A DNA stretch of 64,000 nt from Aggregatibacter kilianii (GCF_003130255.1 NZ_NRCN01000001.1:248001-312000); one strand, 5' to 3'. Numbered from the stretch's first letter, positions 38,682-48,157 are shown. The notes: generated from the sequence alone by a model not told the origin. Numbers and translations: made by a program.

Positions 38682-39164
38682 ATGAAAAAAATCATTGCAT
38701 TATTATTAATGGCATTCAGCGTAAATAGCTTTGCCGAAGGAGAAAACTCATTGAAAGACGTTCAATTTAAAGACTTAAATAATAACGTGGTAACACTCGA
38801 TCAAGTGACAACTAAAGGCAAACCTGTTTACGTCAAAATGTGGGCGTCTTGGTGTCCGATTTGTCTTGCCGGTTTGGCGGAAATTAACGAACTCAGTGCC
38901 GATCAAAGCAAAAACTTTGACGTTATCACGATCGTTTCTCCGGAAGCCAAAGGCGAAAAAGAAACCCAAGATTTCATTGAGTGGTACAAAGGGTTGGATT
39001 ACAAAAACATCATTGTATTATTAGATGAAAAAGGCGAAACCCTCAAACGTGCCAAAGTGCGGGGCTACCCTTCCAGCGTATTGCTTGATGCAGATTTAAA
39101 TATCCTAAAAACTGTCCCCGGGCATTTAGGTACGGCACAAATTAAGCAGTTGGCAGGGAATTGA
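38682..39164 (+). CDS. Periplasmic thioredoxin-like protein (TlpA type)
   Basis: The 160-residue protein has a signal peptide (MKKIIALLLMAFSVNSFA) and a thioredoxin fold with the redox motif WCPIC (Cys58, Cys61) and a cis-Pro in GYPSSVLL. It probably carries electrons from the CcdA-like protein to MsrAB. In Neisseria an equivalent thioredoxin domain is fused to MsrA-MsrB (PilB), which supports this role. A double uptake-signal hairpin ends the operon. Confidence 0.93.
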   Translation: MKKIIALLLMAFSVNSFAEGENSLKDVQFKDLNNNVVTLDQVTTKGKPVYVKMWASWCPICLAGLAEINELSADQSKNFDVITIVSPEAKGEKETQDFIEWYKGLDYKNIIVLLDEKGETLKRAKVRGYPSSVLLDADLNILKTVPGHLGTAQIKQLAGN

Positions 39165-39175
39165 TAAACTGAAAT

Positions 39176-39209
39176 AAAAAAGTGCGGTGAATTTCTACCG
39201 CACTTTTTT
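39176..39209. terminator. Uptake-signal terminator after the msr operon
   Basis: The 13-bp perfect stem AAAAAAGTGCGGT/ACCGCACTTTTTT with an 8-nt loop lies between convergent genes and has T runs on both strands. Confidence 0.85.
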
Positions 39210-39233
39210 GTTTTCTTGCTACTGCAAATTGCA

Positions 39234-39863
39234 TTAAGGCTGATTAAACCACGCCACATAATCAAACTGATCGTAATACTTCGCCCCATTCCAACCGGAA
39301 AAGGCAAACAAATCCCCCACGTGAGTTTCTTGTTCAAACCCCTTGATATAAAAAGCAGATGCCAATTCAGGGTAAGGCTTATTGGTAAACACGACTTTAT
39401 TTTTAAACGGCAGATTATCAAAATCGACAAGATCCTCATAAGGCACGCCAGCAGGCTCGTCTCTATCCGTCATGATAATAAACAGGTTATCCAAATTCAC
39501 CCGTTTTAAACGGTTTTCCCATTTTTCTTGAGCATCTCGCGCACTGTCATAATGCATAAAATGGATCAAAATATCCCCTAATTTTCCGACAGGATAAGGC
39601 TTATTTGTCGGCTCGAAAACTAACGTTTGCTGATCATAATGCGCCATATTTTGCAAATAACGAATAAAATCCCGCGGTTTCATATATAAATTCACAAAGG
39701 GTGAATTAAAAGGCTCATCTAAATCATGCAACATAAATGCGCCAACGCAATTGGCGGAAATCACTGACATATTGTGGTTGGTTAAGCGATTTTTTAATTC
39801 TTGATTAATGGATTTTCTGTGAAATTTATTTACTGCTCTTTTGATTTTTGAAAATAAAGTCAT
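39234..39863 (-). CDS. DUF1919-family protein
   Basis: The 209-residue soluble protein has features of the DUF1919 family, often found in polysaccharide or surface-glycan clusters: NMSVISANCVGAFMLHDL, NSPFVNLYMKPRDFIRYLQNM, a KWENRLKRVNLDNLFIIMTDRD segment and a C-terminal AFSGWNGAKYYDQFDYVAWFN. No signal peptide or membrane segment is seen. No other glycan gene is adjacent, so it looks like an isolated member. The biochemical activity of the family is not known to me. Confidence 0.75.
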   Translation of the reverse strand: MTLFSKIKRAVNKFHRKSINQELKNRLTNHNMSVISANCVGAFMLHDLDEPFNSPFVNLYMKPRDFIRYLQNMAHYDQQTLVFEPTNKPYPVGKLGDILIHFMHYDSARDAQEKWENRLKRVNLDNLFIIMTDRDEPAGVPYEDLVDFDNLPFKNKVVFTNKPYPELASAFYIKGFEQETHVGDLFAFSGWNGAKYYDQFDYVAWFNQP

Positions 39864-39916
39864 AATTTACTCCGAGTTTAGTAACAGGATATAGGTGAAT
39901 TTACCCGCTCTATACC

Positions 39917-40888
39917 TTAATACCCTTTTTGGTACACCAATTCCGCCAATTTGACGCCTAACAAGGCAATGTCAAAACGTTGCTCGTCCGCCACCAACCA
40001 GAATTGCACGCCATTTTCTACCGCAGTTAACCCACCGATATGTAATTTGGCAGATTCACCCGCTTCCGCTTCGCCGTTGGTTACTGGAGTGAATAATTGG
40101 GTTTCATTGAAATCCACCAATTCATTACCCTGCCATGCACTAATTTGTGATTGCATATCCAACTCATAGTCGGATAACAATGTCACTGTTTGCGCCATGC
40201 CATAAAACACCGGCACTTGCACTTGATGGAAAATCACATTTGGCAATTGCGGGAAGATTTTTTCCACTTGCGCCGCCAAATTTACGGTGTGTTTTGTAGA
40301 TGGAAACACATCAAAAGCCAAGCGCTGCTGTTCTTCGTCGAGCGGAATGCCGTTTAACAATTGTGCCGTTTGACCGGCAAGTTTTGAGACGGTTTCGCTA
40401 TCAATATAAGAGGCCGGTAATAATGATGTGACTAACACTTGTGATAAGTTTGCTTCACGTGCTAATTGTGACACGGAGAAAATGAATTGCGTTACTTGCG
40501 GATCAGGTAATGAGACAATGTTACGTTGTAGTGAAAGCAACTGTTCGTTGTTAACACTTGGCACAATCACCGGCACATCATTTAACGTGGCGCATACGCC
40601 TTTCAAGTCAATGACCATACAACCTGCGCTAGCGGCTTTGGCAATGTGTGTAGCATGAGTTAACTCGCCGGCGAAAAAAACGTAATCGAAATCCGACCAT
40701 TCGGTTTCATCTAAACTGAGTTGTGCTACGCTTTTATTGTTAAAACGAATGCCTTGTTCTTCGGCGAAAGGGAAAAGCTCGACAACGGATAATTTTTCAA
40801 TTTCTAAACAACTCTGCTCTAATGCTTCTGCCAATTTCTCACATAAATCGAATTCGGCTACCAGGGCGACATTTAATCTTGTACTCAT
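39917..40888 (-). CDS. USG-1-like protein, semialdehyde dehydrogenase homologue without the catalytic Cys
   Basis: The 323-residue protein is related to aspartate-semialdehyde dehydrogenase (Asd) and resembles the USG-1 family. The N-terminal cofactor domain is degenerate: the usual GxxGxxG is replaced by [13 protein letters not shown]. Where Asd has its nucleophile (NCST), this protein reads [11 protein letters not shown], without Cys. The C-terminal domain retains the substrate-like fold ([19 protein letters not shown]). It is likely a pseudo-enzyme of unknown role. Confidence 0.8.
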   Translation of the reverse strand: MSTRLNVALVAEFDLCEKLAEALEQSCLEIEKLSVVELFPFAEEQGIRFNNKSVAQLSLDETEWSDFDYVFFAGELTHATHIAKAASAGCMVIDLKGVCATLNDVPVIVPSVNNEQLLSLQRNIVSLPDPQVTQFIFSVSQLAREANLSQVLVTSLLPASYIDSETVSKLAGQTAQLLNGIPLDEEQQRLAFDVFPSTKHTVNLAAQVEKIFPQLPNVIFHQVQVPVFYGMAQTVTLLSDYELDMQSQISAWQGNELVDFNETQLFTPVTNGEAEAGESAKLHIGGLTAVENGVQFWLVADEQRFDIALLGVKLAELVYQKGY

Positions 40889-40948
40889 TTTTCTCTCCGC
40901 AGTAAAATAAACGCGCTACATTTTACTGAATTATCACAAGGAAATACA

Positions 40949-41428
40949 ATGACGCCGGCAATTGATTTACTCAAAAAGCAAAAAGTCTCTTTCACATTAC
41001 ATCACTACGATCACGACCCTGACAATACTCACTTTGGCGACGAGGCCGCCGAAAAATTAGGTATAAACCCTGACCAATCCTTCAAAACTTTATTGGTCGC
41101 CGAAAACGGCGATCAGAAAAAACTTGCTTGTTTCGTGTTGCCGACCAGCCATATGTTAAGCTTAAAAAAAGCCGCCAAAGCCTTAGGTGTGAAAAAAGTG
41201 GAAATGGCAGATAAAGATGCCGCACAGAAAAGCACGGGTTATTTGGTCGGTGGCATCAGTCCGCTAGGCCAAAAGAAACGTGTCGCCACCGTCATTGAAC
41301 AATCCGCCCTCAATTTTGAGAAGATTTTCGTTTCCGGCGGCAAACGCGGGTTAAGCGTGGAAATCGCCCCGCAGGACTTGGCAAAAATATTGAATGCGCA
41401 GTTTATCGATATTGTGGATGACGTGTAG
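40949..41428 (+). CDS. ybaK: Cys-tRNA(Pro) deacylase YbaK
   Basis: The 159-residue editing-domain protein hydrolyses Cys mischarged on tRNA-Pro. The catalytic Lys lies in the segment [23 protein letters not shown], and the [17 protein letters not shown] loop is typical. It matches the length of the H. influenzae protein (HI1434). It ends at a bidirectional uptake-signal hairpin shared with afuC. Confidence 0.95.
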   Translation: MTPAIDLLKKQKVSFTLHHYDHDPDNTHFGDEAAEKLGINPDQSFKTLLVAENGDQKKLACFVLPTSHMLSLKKAAKALGVKKVEMADKDAAQKSTGYLVGGISPLGQKKRVATVIEQSALNFEKIFVSGGKRGLSVEIAPQDLAKILNAQFIDIVDDV

Positions 41429-41451
41429 GAATATCCGCAGAAGAGAAAGGA

Positions 41452-41493
41452 AAAGTGCGGTGGAAAAAATATCTGTTTTTTTGACCGCACTTT
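41452..41493. terminator. Uptake-signal hairpin between ybaK and afuC
   Basis: AAAGTGCGGT at 41452-41461 and ACCGCACTTT at 41484-41493 form a stem between convergent genes. Confidence 0.75.
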
Positions 41494-41502
41494 GAATTCC
41501 AT

Positions 41503-42543
41503 TTACGCCGCCATGTGCAGCACAAACCAACCAATTGGACGCAGTTGCACGAAATAATGCGACTGATTCGGAACATAATCATTTGGATTCAAGTGCACCA
41601 ACAACGGCATCCCATGCCACAGTACATTAATTTCCCAATAATTCCCCATAAAGACCGCCGTTTGAATATCACAACGGGCGGAAGGCTCGCCATTGGCCGC
41701 AAGCAACACACCTTCCGGACGAATGCCTAAATGATAATCGCCGTCCGTTAATGGTTCTTGCAAACTAATCGGCAAGGGACTTTCTCCCATAAACAGTTTG
41801 CCCGCCTTGGCTTTCACCGGGAAGAACGACGCATCGCCCATAAATGTCGCGGTAAAGCAGGAGCTTGGCGAGCGATAAAGATGATTCGGCGTGCCGATTT
41901 GATCCACTTTGCCTTGATTCATCACGACCACCTCATCAGATACGGCAAAAGCTTCGCTTTGATCGTGGGTAACATATAGCGCCGTAATCCCCAATTGTTG
42001 TTGCAAATGACGAATCATTTCGCGCATGGTTCGACGCAAATTAGTATCCAAATTACTCAAAGGCTCATCGAAAAGCAGAATTTGCGGTGCAATCACCAAT
42101 GCCCGTGCGAGTGCAACGCGCTGTTGTTGTCCGCCGGAAAGTTGCTCGATACCGCGTTGTTCAAAGCCTTCTAATTCCACCATTTTTAGGGCATTTTTGA
42201 CTTTTTCGGCAATATTGGTGGGGTTTTCTTCTTGCATTTTTAACCCGAACGCAACATTTTCACCCACGCTAAGATGAGGAAACAGCGCATAAGATTGAAA
42301 TACAATGCCGACGCCACGTTGTTGTGGTGGCAACAAACTAATATCCCGTCCATCACATAAAATCTGTCCTTGATCGAGCTCCTCCAGGCCGGCAATTAAG
42401 CGTAAAATCGTGGTTTTACCGCAACCTGACGCACCAAGCAACGTGGTGAACTTGCTCTTTTGAAAGGTCAGATTAAAATCCTGCAACACTTTCGTTTGGC
42501 CGAAAGATTTATAAATATTTTTTAATTCAATATGTTGTGTCAT
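41503..42543 (-). CDS. afuC: AfuC-like ABC transporter ATPase
   Basis: The 346-residue ATPase has Walker A GASGCGKTT (about residue 37), Q-loop FQSYALFPHLSVGENVAFG, signature LSGGQQQRVALARAL, Walker B ILLFDEPLSNLD and switch His in YVTHDQSEA, followed by a C-terminal TOBE-like regulatory domain. It starts directly at the stop of the permease gene (TAA then ATG). Annotations usually call this family iron(III) transporters, but AfuABC of Actinobacillus pleuropneumoniae was later shown to import hexose phosphates, so iron specificity should not be assumed. Confidence 0.92.
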   Translation of the reverse strand: MTQHIELKNIYKSFGQTKVLQDFNLTFQKSKFTTLLGASGCGKTTILRLIAGLEELDQGQILCDGRDISLLPPQQRGVGIVFQSYALFPHLSVGENVAFGLKMQEENPTNIAEKVKNALKMVELEGFEQRGIEQLSGGQQQRVALARALVIAPQILLFDEPLSNLDTNLRRTMREMIRHLQQQLGITALYVTHDQSEAFAVSDEVVVMNQGKVDQIGTPNHLYRSPSSCFTATFMGDASFFPVKAKAGKLFMGESPLPISLQEPLTDGDYHLGIRPEGVLLAANGEPSARCDIQTAVFMGNYWEINVLWHGMPLLVHLNPNDYVPNQSHYFVQLRPIGWFVLHMAA

Positions 42544-44568
42544 TTATCGTCTCTGTGGCAACGGTGTATTGCCAATCCAACGGCTAAATACACCAATAAT
42601 CAGCATCATAATCACAATTAAACTGGCGCCGTAGGCCACCGCCAAGCCATAATCGCCGTCTTCCACGCGATTTAAAATAAACGAAGTCGCTACGCGGGTA
42701 CTTGGTGTAACCAAGAAAATAATCGCGCTGATGGTTGTCATCGCACGCACAAAACTGGTCACCAATGCAGACAATAGCGCCGGTTTTAATAAGGGCAACG
42801 TGATAAAACGTAGCACCTTAAAACTGCTCGCTTTTAGTGAATAAGCCGCTTCGTCTAAAGAGGGATCCAGTTGTTTGAAATTTACCAATGCTGCGCGCAA
42901 TCCAATGGGCATATTGCGGGTAATCATGGAAAGCACAATAATCACGCCCGTGCCGGTTAAATATAAAGGTACATTATTAAACGCCAGAATATAAGACACC
43001 CCGGCCACCGTACCCGGCACCGCAAAACTCAGCAAGGTTAAAAATTCAATATGCTTTTTGCCGAAAAAACGCCGACGTGAGAAAAAATACGCCAATAAAA
43101 AGCCGCTAATAGCCGTAAAAGGCGCGGCAATGACGGCAAATAACACAGTTTGCACCAAGGACGGAATGGCGCCGTTTTTCCAGCCCTGCCCAAATAACAT
43201 GATGTAATGCCGGAAAGTAAACGTATTATCCACGCCCCAATTTTGCATAAAGCTGCCATAGAAAATACTGCCGTACAACAAGGCGTTAAAACCGACCCAA
43301 AGTATAAAAATGGCGATAACCAACGTTTTCAAACCGAAGGATAACGGCGTTGCTCTGCCCTCAAAGCCTTTACCGGATAAAGTGACATAATTTTGTTGCC
43401 CGATAAAACGGTATTGCAACCAGAAAATACCGAGGGAAATACTCAACAAAATAATGCCTAAGGTGCTGGCAGATAAATAATCATTTTGCGCGCCCACAAT
43501 ATAAAAATAAATTTGCGTCGCCAATACGTCAAAATTTCCACCCAATACAAAAGGCGAACTGAAATCCGCCAAGGATTGCACCATCACAATTAAAAACGCA
43601 TTGGCCAATGCAGGTTTTAATAAGGGCAACACAATAAAACGAAAACTTTGCCAACGGCTTGCACCAAGCATGACTCCCGCTTCTTCCAATTTGGGCGAAA
43701 GATTTTTTAAGGCACCCTCAATGAGCATAAAAGCCATGGGCGTGAGCGCTAAGGTGTGGGAAATTAAAATGCCGTTAAAGCCGTATAACCAGTTGGTATT
43801 GATACCAAAATATTGCACGAAAAATTGCGTCACATAGCCGGAACGGCCAAACATTAACATCACACCAAGGCTCACGACAAAAGGAGGCGTCACCATCGGC
43901 AAAATGGCAAAAACTTTGCTAACAAACAAACTGCGTTTGGCAATGCGCGTGGTGTAAAGAGCAAAAATGAGCGCAAAGATAACGGAGAAAAGCCCAACAG
44001 AAGCAGAGACCGCCAACGAATTTCCCACTACCTTCCACAAGGCAGAATGGCCTAATAATTCGGTTACGGTATGCCAATCGCCTTCTTCTCCGCTGAAGAA
44101 AATCGTAAATAATTTGCTGATAGGATAAAAAATAAACCCGACCACTAACACAACTAATCCGATAGCCGTAGCCAGCAAGAAACGATCGCCTTGCATAACA
44201 CGTAAGCGGGCTAACGCATCGGTTAATATTGCCCATAATGCAATAAACAGAAAAATGACCGCATAGCCAAAACGAAAACGGAAAAACTCGGCAGAAAACC
44301 AAATAAATAAAGCAACAAGTGCGGTCAGAATTACTGTTGTTTTAGCTAATGAAGGGTTGTCGGAATGACGTTGAAGCCAGGGAAAAATCAATAAAGAGGA
44401 AAACCAAAGCCAACTGATATTTATCTTTGACCATCCCATCGCGGCTAAATATTCCGAGGAAGTCGCGCCGAAAATACCATAATCCAAGGCGCGCGCAGGT
44501 AAAAATGCGAACGCCAAAAACGCGGGCAAAATCCAAGTGATATTGTGATGGAACAGGTTTTTAAACAT
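42544..44568 (-). CDS. afuB: AfuB-like ABC transporter permease, two-domain form
   Basis: The protein (674 residues from 44568, MFKNLFHHNITW; 683 if 44595 is used) has about twelve membrane helices in two halves, each with a binding-protein-dependent transport EAA-like loop: LEEAGVMLGASRWQSFRFIVLPLLKPA and LDEAAYSLKASSFKVLRFITLPLLKPA. This double-length form corresponds to AfuB (about 687 residues), not the shorter FbpB/HitB permeases. Neither start has a strong ribosome-binding site. Two inverted repeats separate it from afuA. Confidence 0.9.
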   Translation of the reverse strand: MFKNLFHHNITWILPAFLAFAFLPARALDYGIFGATSSEYLAAMGWSKINISWLWFSSLLIFPWLQRHSDNPSLAKTTVILTALVALFIWFSAEFFRFRFGYAVIFLFIALWAILTDALARLRVMQGDRFLLATAIGLVVLVVGFIFYPISKLFTIFFSGEEGDWHTVTELLGHSALWKVVGNSLAVSASVGLFSVIFALIFALYTTRIAKRSLFVSKVFAILPMVTPPFVVSLGVMLMFGRSGYVTQFFVQYFGINTNWLYGFNGILISHTLALTPMAFMLIEGALKNLSPKLEEAGVMLGASRWQSFRFIVLPLLKPALANAFLIVMVQSLADFSSPFVLGGNFDVLATQIYFYIVGAQNDYLSASTLGIILLSISLGIFWLQYRFIGQQNYVTLSGKGFEGRATPLSFGLKTLVIAIFILWVGFNALLYGSIFYGSFMQNWGVDNTFTFRHYIMLFGQGWKNGAIPSLVQTVLFAVIAAPFTAISGFLLAYFFSRRRFFGKKHIEFLTLLSFAVPGTVAGVSYILAFNNVPLYLTGTGVIIVLSMITRNMPIGLRAALVNFKQLDPSLDEAAYSLKASSFKVLRFITLPLLKPALLSALVTSFVRAMTTISAIIFLVTPSTRVATSFILNRVEDGDYGLAVAYGASLIVIMMLIIGVFSRWIGNTPLPQRR

Positions 44569-44593
44569 GAAATATTGAAATAAACCGTTAGGC

Positions 44594-44648
44594 AAGGCTG
44601 AAATTACGGCTGATGAACTTGTTGCAAACCATACGTAATTTCAGCCTT
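44594..44648 (-). repeat. Inverted repeat between afuA and afuB
   Basis: A perfect 15-bp inverted repeat (AAGGCTGAAATTACG and its complement) encloses a 25-nt loop, covering the region just upstream of afuB. It lacks a T run, so it looks more like an RNA-stabilising or attenuating stem than a classical terminator. Confidence 0.6.
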
Positions 44649-44656
44649 CCAAAAAA

Positions 44657-44717
44657 ACAAGACTCTTGCTTCGGATAGTGCCACTAGTTCACTACGCTCA
44701 AGCTCAAATCGTCTTGT
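44657..44717 (-). repeat. Second inverted repeat between afuA and afuB
   Basis: ACAAGAC at 44657 pairs with GTCTTGT ending at 44717. Inside, GGATAGTG and CACTACG, and GCTT and AAGC, can also pair, giving a long imperfect hairpin with an internal palindrome ACTAGT. It may be a small dispersed repeat. Confidence 0.4.
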
Positions 44718-44731
44718 AAAAGAATGACATA

Positions 44732-45760
44732 CTATTTCGCCAATTTAATTTCTGCAAGCCATTTATTAATTAACCGCTTACCTTCGTCTTTAGAACCAAA
44801 TTTGACGAAATCAAAATCCAATAATTGTAACGTTTTCGGATCGACTGATTTTGGCGAGGCTTGCGCATTGGCATTGCTCGGGATTTGATATAACCCAAAT
44901 TCACGCCATGGAATTTCCTGCACCTCTTTGGAAAGCACAAAATCCATAAATAATTTGGCATTATCTAAATTACGCGTCCCTTTAATAATGCTTGCACCGC
45001 CTAATGCATAGCCGGTTTTGCCTTCAGGAATTACGGTTTCCACCGGCGCGCCTTTTTCTTTCTCGGTGGCATAGGCATGCACAAAACCGACACTCACCGC
45101 ACTTTCACCGCGAGACAAATTCGCTGTGACTAAATTACTTTTCACATATTGGGATACGTTTTCATTGAGTTTTTTCAGATAATCAAAGGCTTTTTCTTCA
45201 CCCAAAAGTTGAATTAACGTCGCCATAATTGTGTAAGTGGTGCCGGAAGCACGTGGATCAGGCAGTTGAATTTCACCTTTGTATTCCGGTTTGAGTAAAT
45301 CTTCCCAGGTTTTCGGTGTTGGCAAACCAAGTTGTGCTAATTTCTGTGTATTCACGCCAAAGCCCAGCACCAACATATATGCCACGGAAGTGAATTCGCC
45401 TTTTTGCTCCATGAGTGATTTAAACTGCGGTAGGATTTCTGCCTGTTTTGGCGAACGGTAGGCTTCCAATAAGCCTAACTCACCGGCCTGAAAATGCGGT
45501 TCAATAGTGCCGCCATACCAAAAATCCGCTTGCGGGTTGTCTTTTTCCGCTTTGATCTTGCCAAAAATAGTTTCCGTGCCACCATGCACGAACTCGCTTT
45601 TGACATTATATTTTTCACCAAATAAGGTAGTGACTTTTTCACACAAAGCATTTTGCACCGTGCAATACACGGTCAAACGCCCTTCTGCGGAAGCCTGTTG
45701 ACTTAATAATAACGGTGTAAGACAAACTAAACCTAAACTGCGTTTAAACCATTTTTTCAT
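44732..45760 (-). CDS. afuA: AfuA-like periplasmic substrate-binding protein
   Basis: The 342-residue protein has a signal peptide ending in QASA and a two-lobed binding fold with RLTVYCTVQNALCEKVTTLFGEKYNV, the hinge-region PDPRASGTTYTIMATLI and VGFVHAYATEKEKGAPVETVIPEGKTGYALGG. FbpA-type iron binders use paired adjacent tyrosines near the C-lobe (YYN); no such pair is evident here. With the AfuB-sized permease, this favours the hexose-phosphate AfuA type. The assignment is an inference from motifs. Confidence 0.87.
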   Translation of the reverse strand: MKKWFKRSLGLVCLTPLLLSQQASAEGRLTVYCTVQNALCEKVTTLFGEKYNVKSEFVHGGTETIFGKIKAEKDNPQADFWYGGTIEPHFQAGELGLLEAYRSPKQAEILPQFKSLMEQKGEFTSVAYMLVLGFGVNTQKLAQLGLPTPKTWEDLLKPEYKGEIQLPDPRASGTTYTIMATLIQLLGEEKAFDYLKKLNENVSQYVKSNLVTANLSRGESAVSVGFVHAYATEKEKGAPVETVIPEGKTGYALGGASIIKGTRNLDNAKLFMDFVLSKEVQEIPWREFGLYQIPSNANAQASPKSVDPKTLQLLDFDFVKFGSKDEGKRLINKWLAEIKLAK

Positions 45761-46130
45761 TTTGGATCCCTCTTTTTAAGTTAGTATCATCATTGATGTC
45801 GGCGATTATATGCTATTGAATACAAAATACTAAATGGATTACGTTAAATTTTTTCCCGGAAAAGAAACAGGTACAACCAATAATTTATTAAAAACACTGA
45901 AGAAATAGCGCGACTAGGGCTTTTCTCTCCTATTAAAATCCATCATAAAATTATTCATAGGCTAACCCATTCGCTTATTTTCCCCTTTAAGGCCACTGGC
46001 TACACAACATTCCTAAAAAACGCGATATTTTTCGACCGCACTTTACCCTTCAATTTGCATTTTCCCTTTGATTTTCTTTATAATTCGCTGCTCAAAAATA
46101 AATCATAAACATTCAAGGAGGTCTATATTC
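45761..46130. promoter_or_regulatory. Divergent region between afuA and the SpecificRecomb gene
   Basis: This 370-bp gap holds no gene. It contains a promoter on each strand: for afuA, TATAAT at 45810-45805 with a weak TTTAGT 18 bp upstream; for the membrane-protein gene, TTGCAT (46055-46060) and TATAAT (46079-46084) 18 bp apart. One uptake signal (ACCGCACTT) lies near 46035. No CRP or Fur match was seen. Confidence 0.5.
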
Positions 46131-48098
46131 GTGAAATATTCATCATTTACACCAGAAACCTTAAACACATTTTTACAACAACACACCGCGACAAATAATA
46201 CGTTCGAGCTGTTAGAAGGACTTTGTTATTGGTTGCGTCAATGTGAATCACAACAAGTGGTGCCTGCCTTACGCCTCATTAAGTACAACTTAAAAGAAAA
46301 TAAACCCCTAGCCCGCGCACTTAGTACAATGCTTTGTCGTTGGTTGTGCAGTATGCGTTTATATCCCTTATTTATTAGCAGTGGCATTTTGGCACGGGAA
46401 GGTTTCGGGCGTGAAATGAAGAATCGTTTATACGAACGGATTAATCCTTCTTTTAAAGACGTTAATGATCTGCGCGATGTGTTTTATTTGTTATTCAGTG
46501 ATAAAAACGACGCCCGTTGGATTAATGCCGTCCCATTAAAAGAATGGTGTGGTTTGATCCGTTTATTACGTCGTTATGCCACTGACAGCGATAAACAGCG
46601 GGTACATCAACACTTTCAAGCAGAAGGACTATTTGCTATTGAGATGCTCTCAATTTGGATCGCCGCTGAAGACATGGAACCGGAACTCATGCGAATGGAA
46701 CCCACATTACTCAATGCCGATTCGCCTTTTGTTGCGCTACACCGTGAAGTGGTGGACTGGTTACAGGCCCGTCGCGCTCAACACGCTTTTGATGACAGCC
46801 ATTTACAGGTCATGATAGAACAATGTCGCGAATTAATTGATCGCCTGCAAAAACGCGGTACGGTTGTCGGCACCTCATTCAATGTCACTTATTTACTGGA
46901 ACGTCTCGAACAAACCTTAGAACGTTTAGAAAAACTCATGGCGATTTTTGCGTCTAACCGTTATTTGCCACGTCGAATTCTCTTATTAGCCGGTAGCATT
47001 GCCGGTGCGTCCGCCGAGCAACACAGCATTTCCCGATTATGGAAACAGAGCAACAAACTGGTAGCGCGAAGCATTACGCAAAATGCGGGGGACCACGGCG
47101 AACATTACATCACACGTAACCGAAAAGAATATTTCGCCATGTTTTATTCCGCTGCGGGGGGCGGAATCTTAATCGCCTTAATGGCCTTATTTAAAATTTA
47201 TTTAGGCACGGTCATTGACGACAAAGTGTGGAAAGGTATCGTAGAAGGATTAAATTATGGCTTCGGCTTCACCTTAATTTTTATGTTGCACTTCACTGTT
47301 GCCACCAAACAGCCTGCCATGACAGCGGCCCGCTTTGCCGACGCGGTGGAACGTAATCCGCAAGACCGCAACTTAAACATGAAATTGGCTCAATTATTGG
47401 TGGACGTATTTCGGTCACAAAGTGTTGCCGTGTTAGGCAACGTGATGGTTGCCATCAGCTTAGCCGCACTGATTGCTTTTGTTGTGGAACACCAAACAGG
47501 AACACCATTATTAAACAAAGCGATGATCGAGTATCAATTACACAGCATTGATCCGTTGGCAGGAAGTTTATGGTTTGCCGCTATTGCCGGTGTATGGCTA
47601 TTCTGCTCAGGTATTATTTCGGGTTTCTTCGACAACCGCAGCAATTATCTCAACCTCAAAATGCGCTTACGCCAGCATCCACTGCTCAAACGTATATTAA
47701 GTAGTCAATGCCGCACCAAATTTGCTGATTATATGCACGATAATTATGGCTCCATCATGGGAAATTTGTGCTTCGGTATGTTGCTCGGCTTAACCGGTGT
47801 CATTGGCTATTTAACCGGTCTTCCACTGGATATTCGTCATGTTGCCTTCTCCTCTGCTAACGTAGGCTACATCGCTGTCAGCGGAGATTTCGGCTGGTCA
47901 TTATTAACGCAAAGCATTGTCTTCGTCTTGCTCATCGGTTTGGTCAATCTTATCGTCAGCTTTGCCCTCACCTTATGGATTGCCCTCCGCTCCCTCAACA
48001 CCGAAGTGGATAATTGGTGCGATATTTGGATCTGTGTCTGGCAAATCCTCAAACAACGTCCATTGAGCTTGTTCCTACCTGTACAGTTGGAAAAGTAA
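46131..48098 (+). CDS. SpecificRecomb-family membrane protein, GTG start
   Basis: The 655-residue protein belongs to the family annotated as 'site-specific recombinase' (SpecificRecomb). The GTG at 46131 is chosen because AAGGAGG ends 9 nt upstream; the ATG at 46068 lies within the likely promoter. The N-terminal half (about 1-330) is helical and soluble with coiled segments such as YLLERLEQTLERLEKLM. The C-terminal half has six or more membrane helices (for example YSAAGGGILIALMALFKIYL, LCFGMLLGLTGVIGYLTGLP, LLTQSIVFVLLIGLVNLIVS). No tyrosine- or serine-recombinase motif is visible, so the recombinase name is doubtful. Confidence 0.8.
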   Translation: MKYSSFTPETLNTFLQQHTATNNTFELLEGLCYWLRQCESQQVVPALRLIKYNLKENKPLARALSTMLCRWLCSMRLYPLFISSGILAREGFGREMKNRLYERINPSFKDVNDLRDVFYLLFSDKNDARWINAVPLKEWCGLIRLLRRYATDSDKQRVHQHFQAEGLFAIEMLSIWIAAEDMEPELMRMEPTLLNADSPFVALHREVVDWLQARRAQHAFDDSHLQVMIEQCRELIDRLQKRGTVVGTSFNVTYLLERLEQTLERLEKLMAIFASNRYLPRRILLLAGSIAGASAEQHSISRLWKQSNKLVARSITQNAGDHGEHYITRNRKEYFAMFYSAAGGGILIALMALFKIYLGTVIDDKVWKGIVEGLNYGFGFTLIFMLHFTVATKQPAMTAARFADAVERNPQDRNLNMKLAQLLVDVFRSQSVAVLGNVMVAISLAALIAFVVEHQTGTPLLNKAMIEYQLHSIDPLAGSLWFAAIAGVWLFCSGIISGFFDNRSNYLNLKMRLRQHPLLKRILSSQCRTKFADYMHDNYGSIMGNLCFGMLLGLTGVIGYLTGLPLDIRHVAFSSANVGYIAVSGDFGWSLLTQSIVFVLLIGLVNLIVSFALTLWIALRSLNTEVDNWCDIWICVWQILKQRPLSLFLPVQLEK

Positions 48099-48157
48099 AT
48101 TTGAGATAAAAGTGCGGTCATTTTTTACGGCATTTTTATCATTATTCAGATAATCTG

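Noticed and set aside
44641-44731. tRNA gene between afuA and afuB
   Set aside because: The palindromic stretch lacks a cloverleaf, T-loop consensus and CCA-proximal acceptor stem.
46131-48098. Phage integrase or mobile island at the 'recombinase' gene
   Set aside because: The protein has membrane helices and no integrase motif; no attachment repeats or phage genes are nearby.
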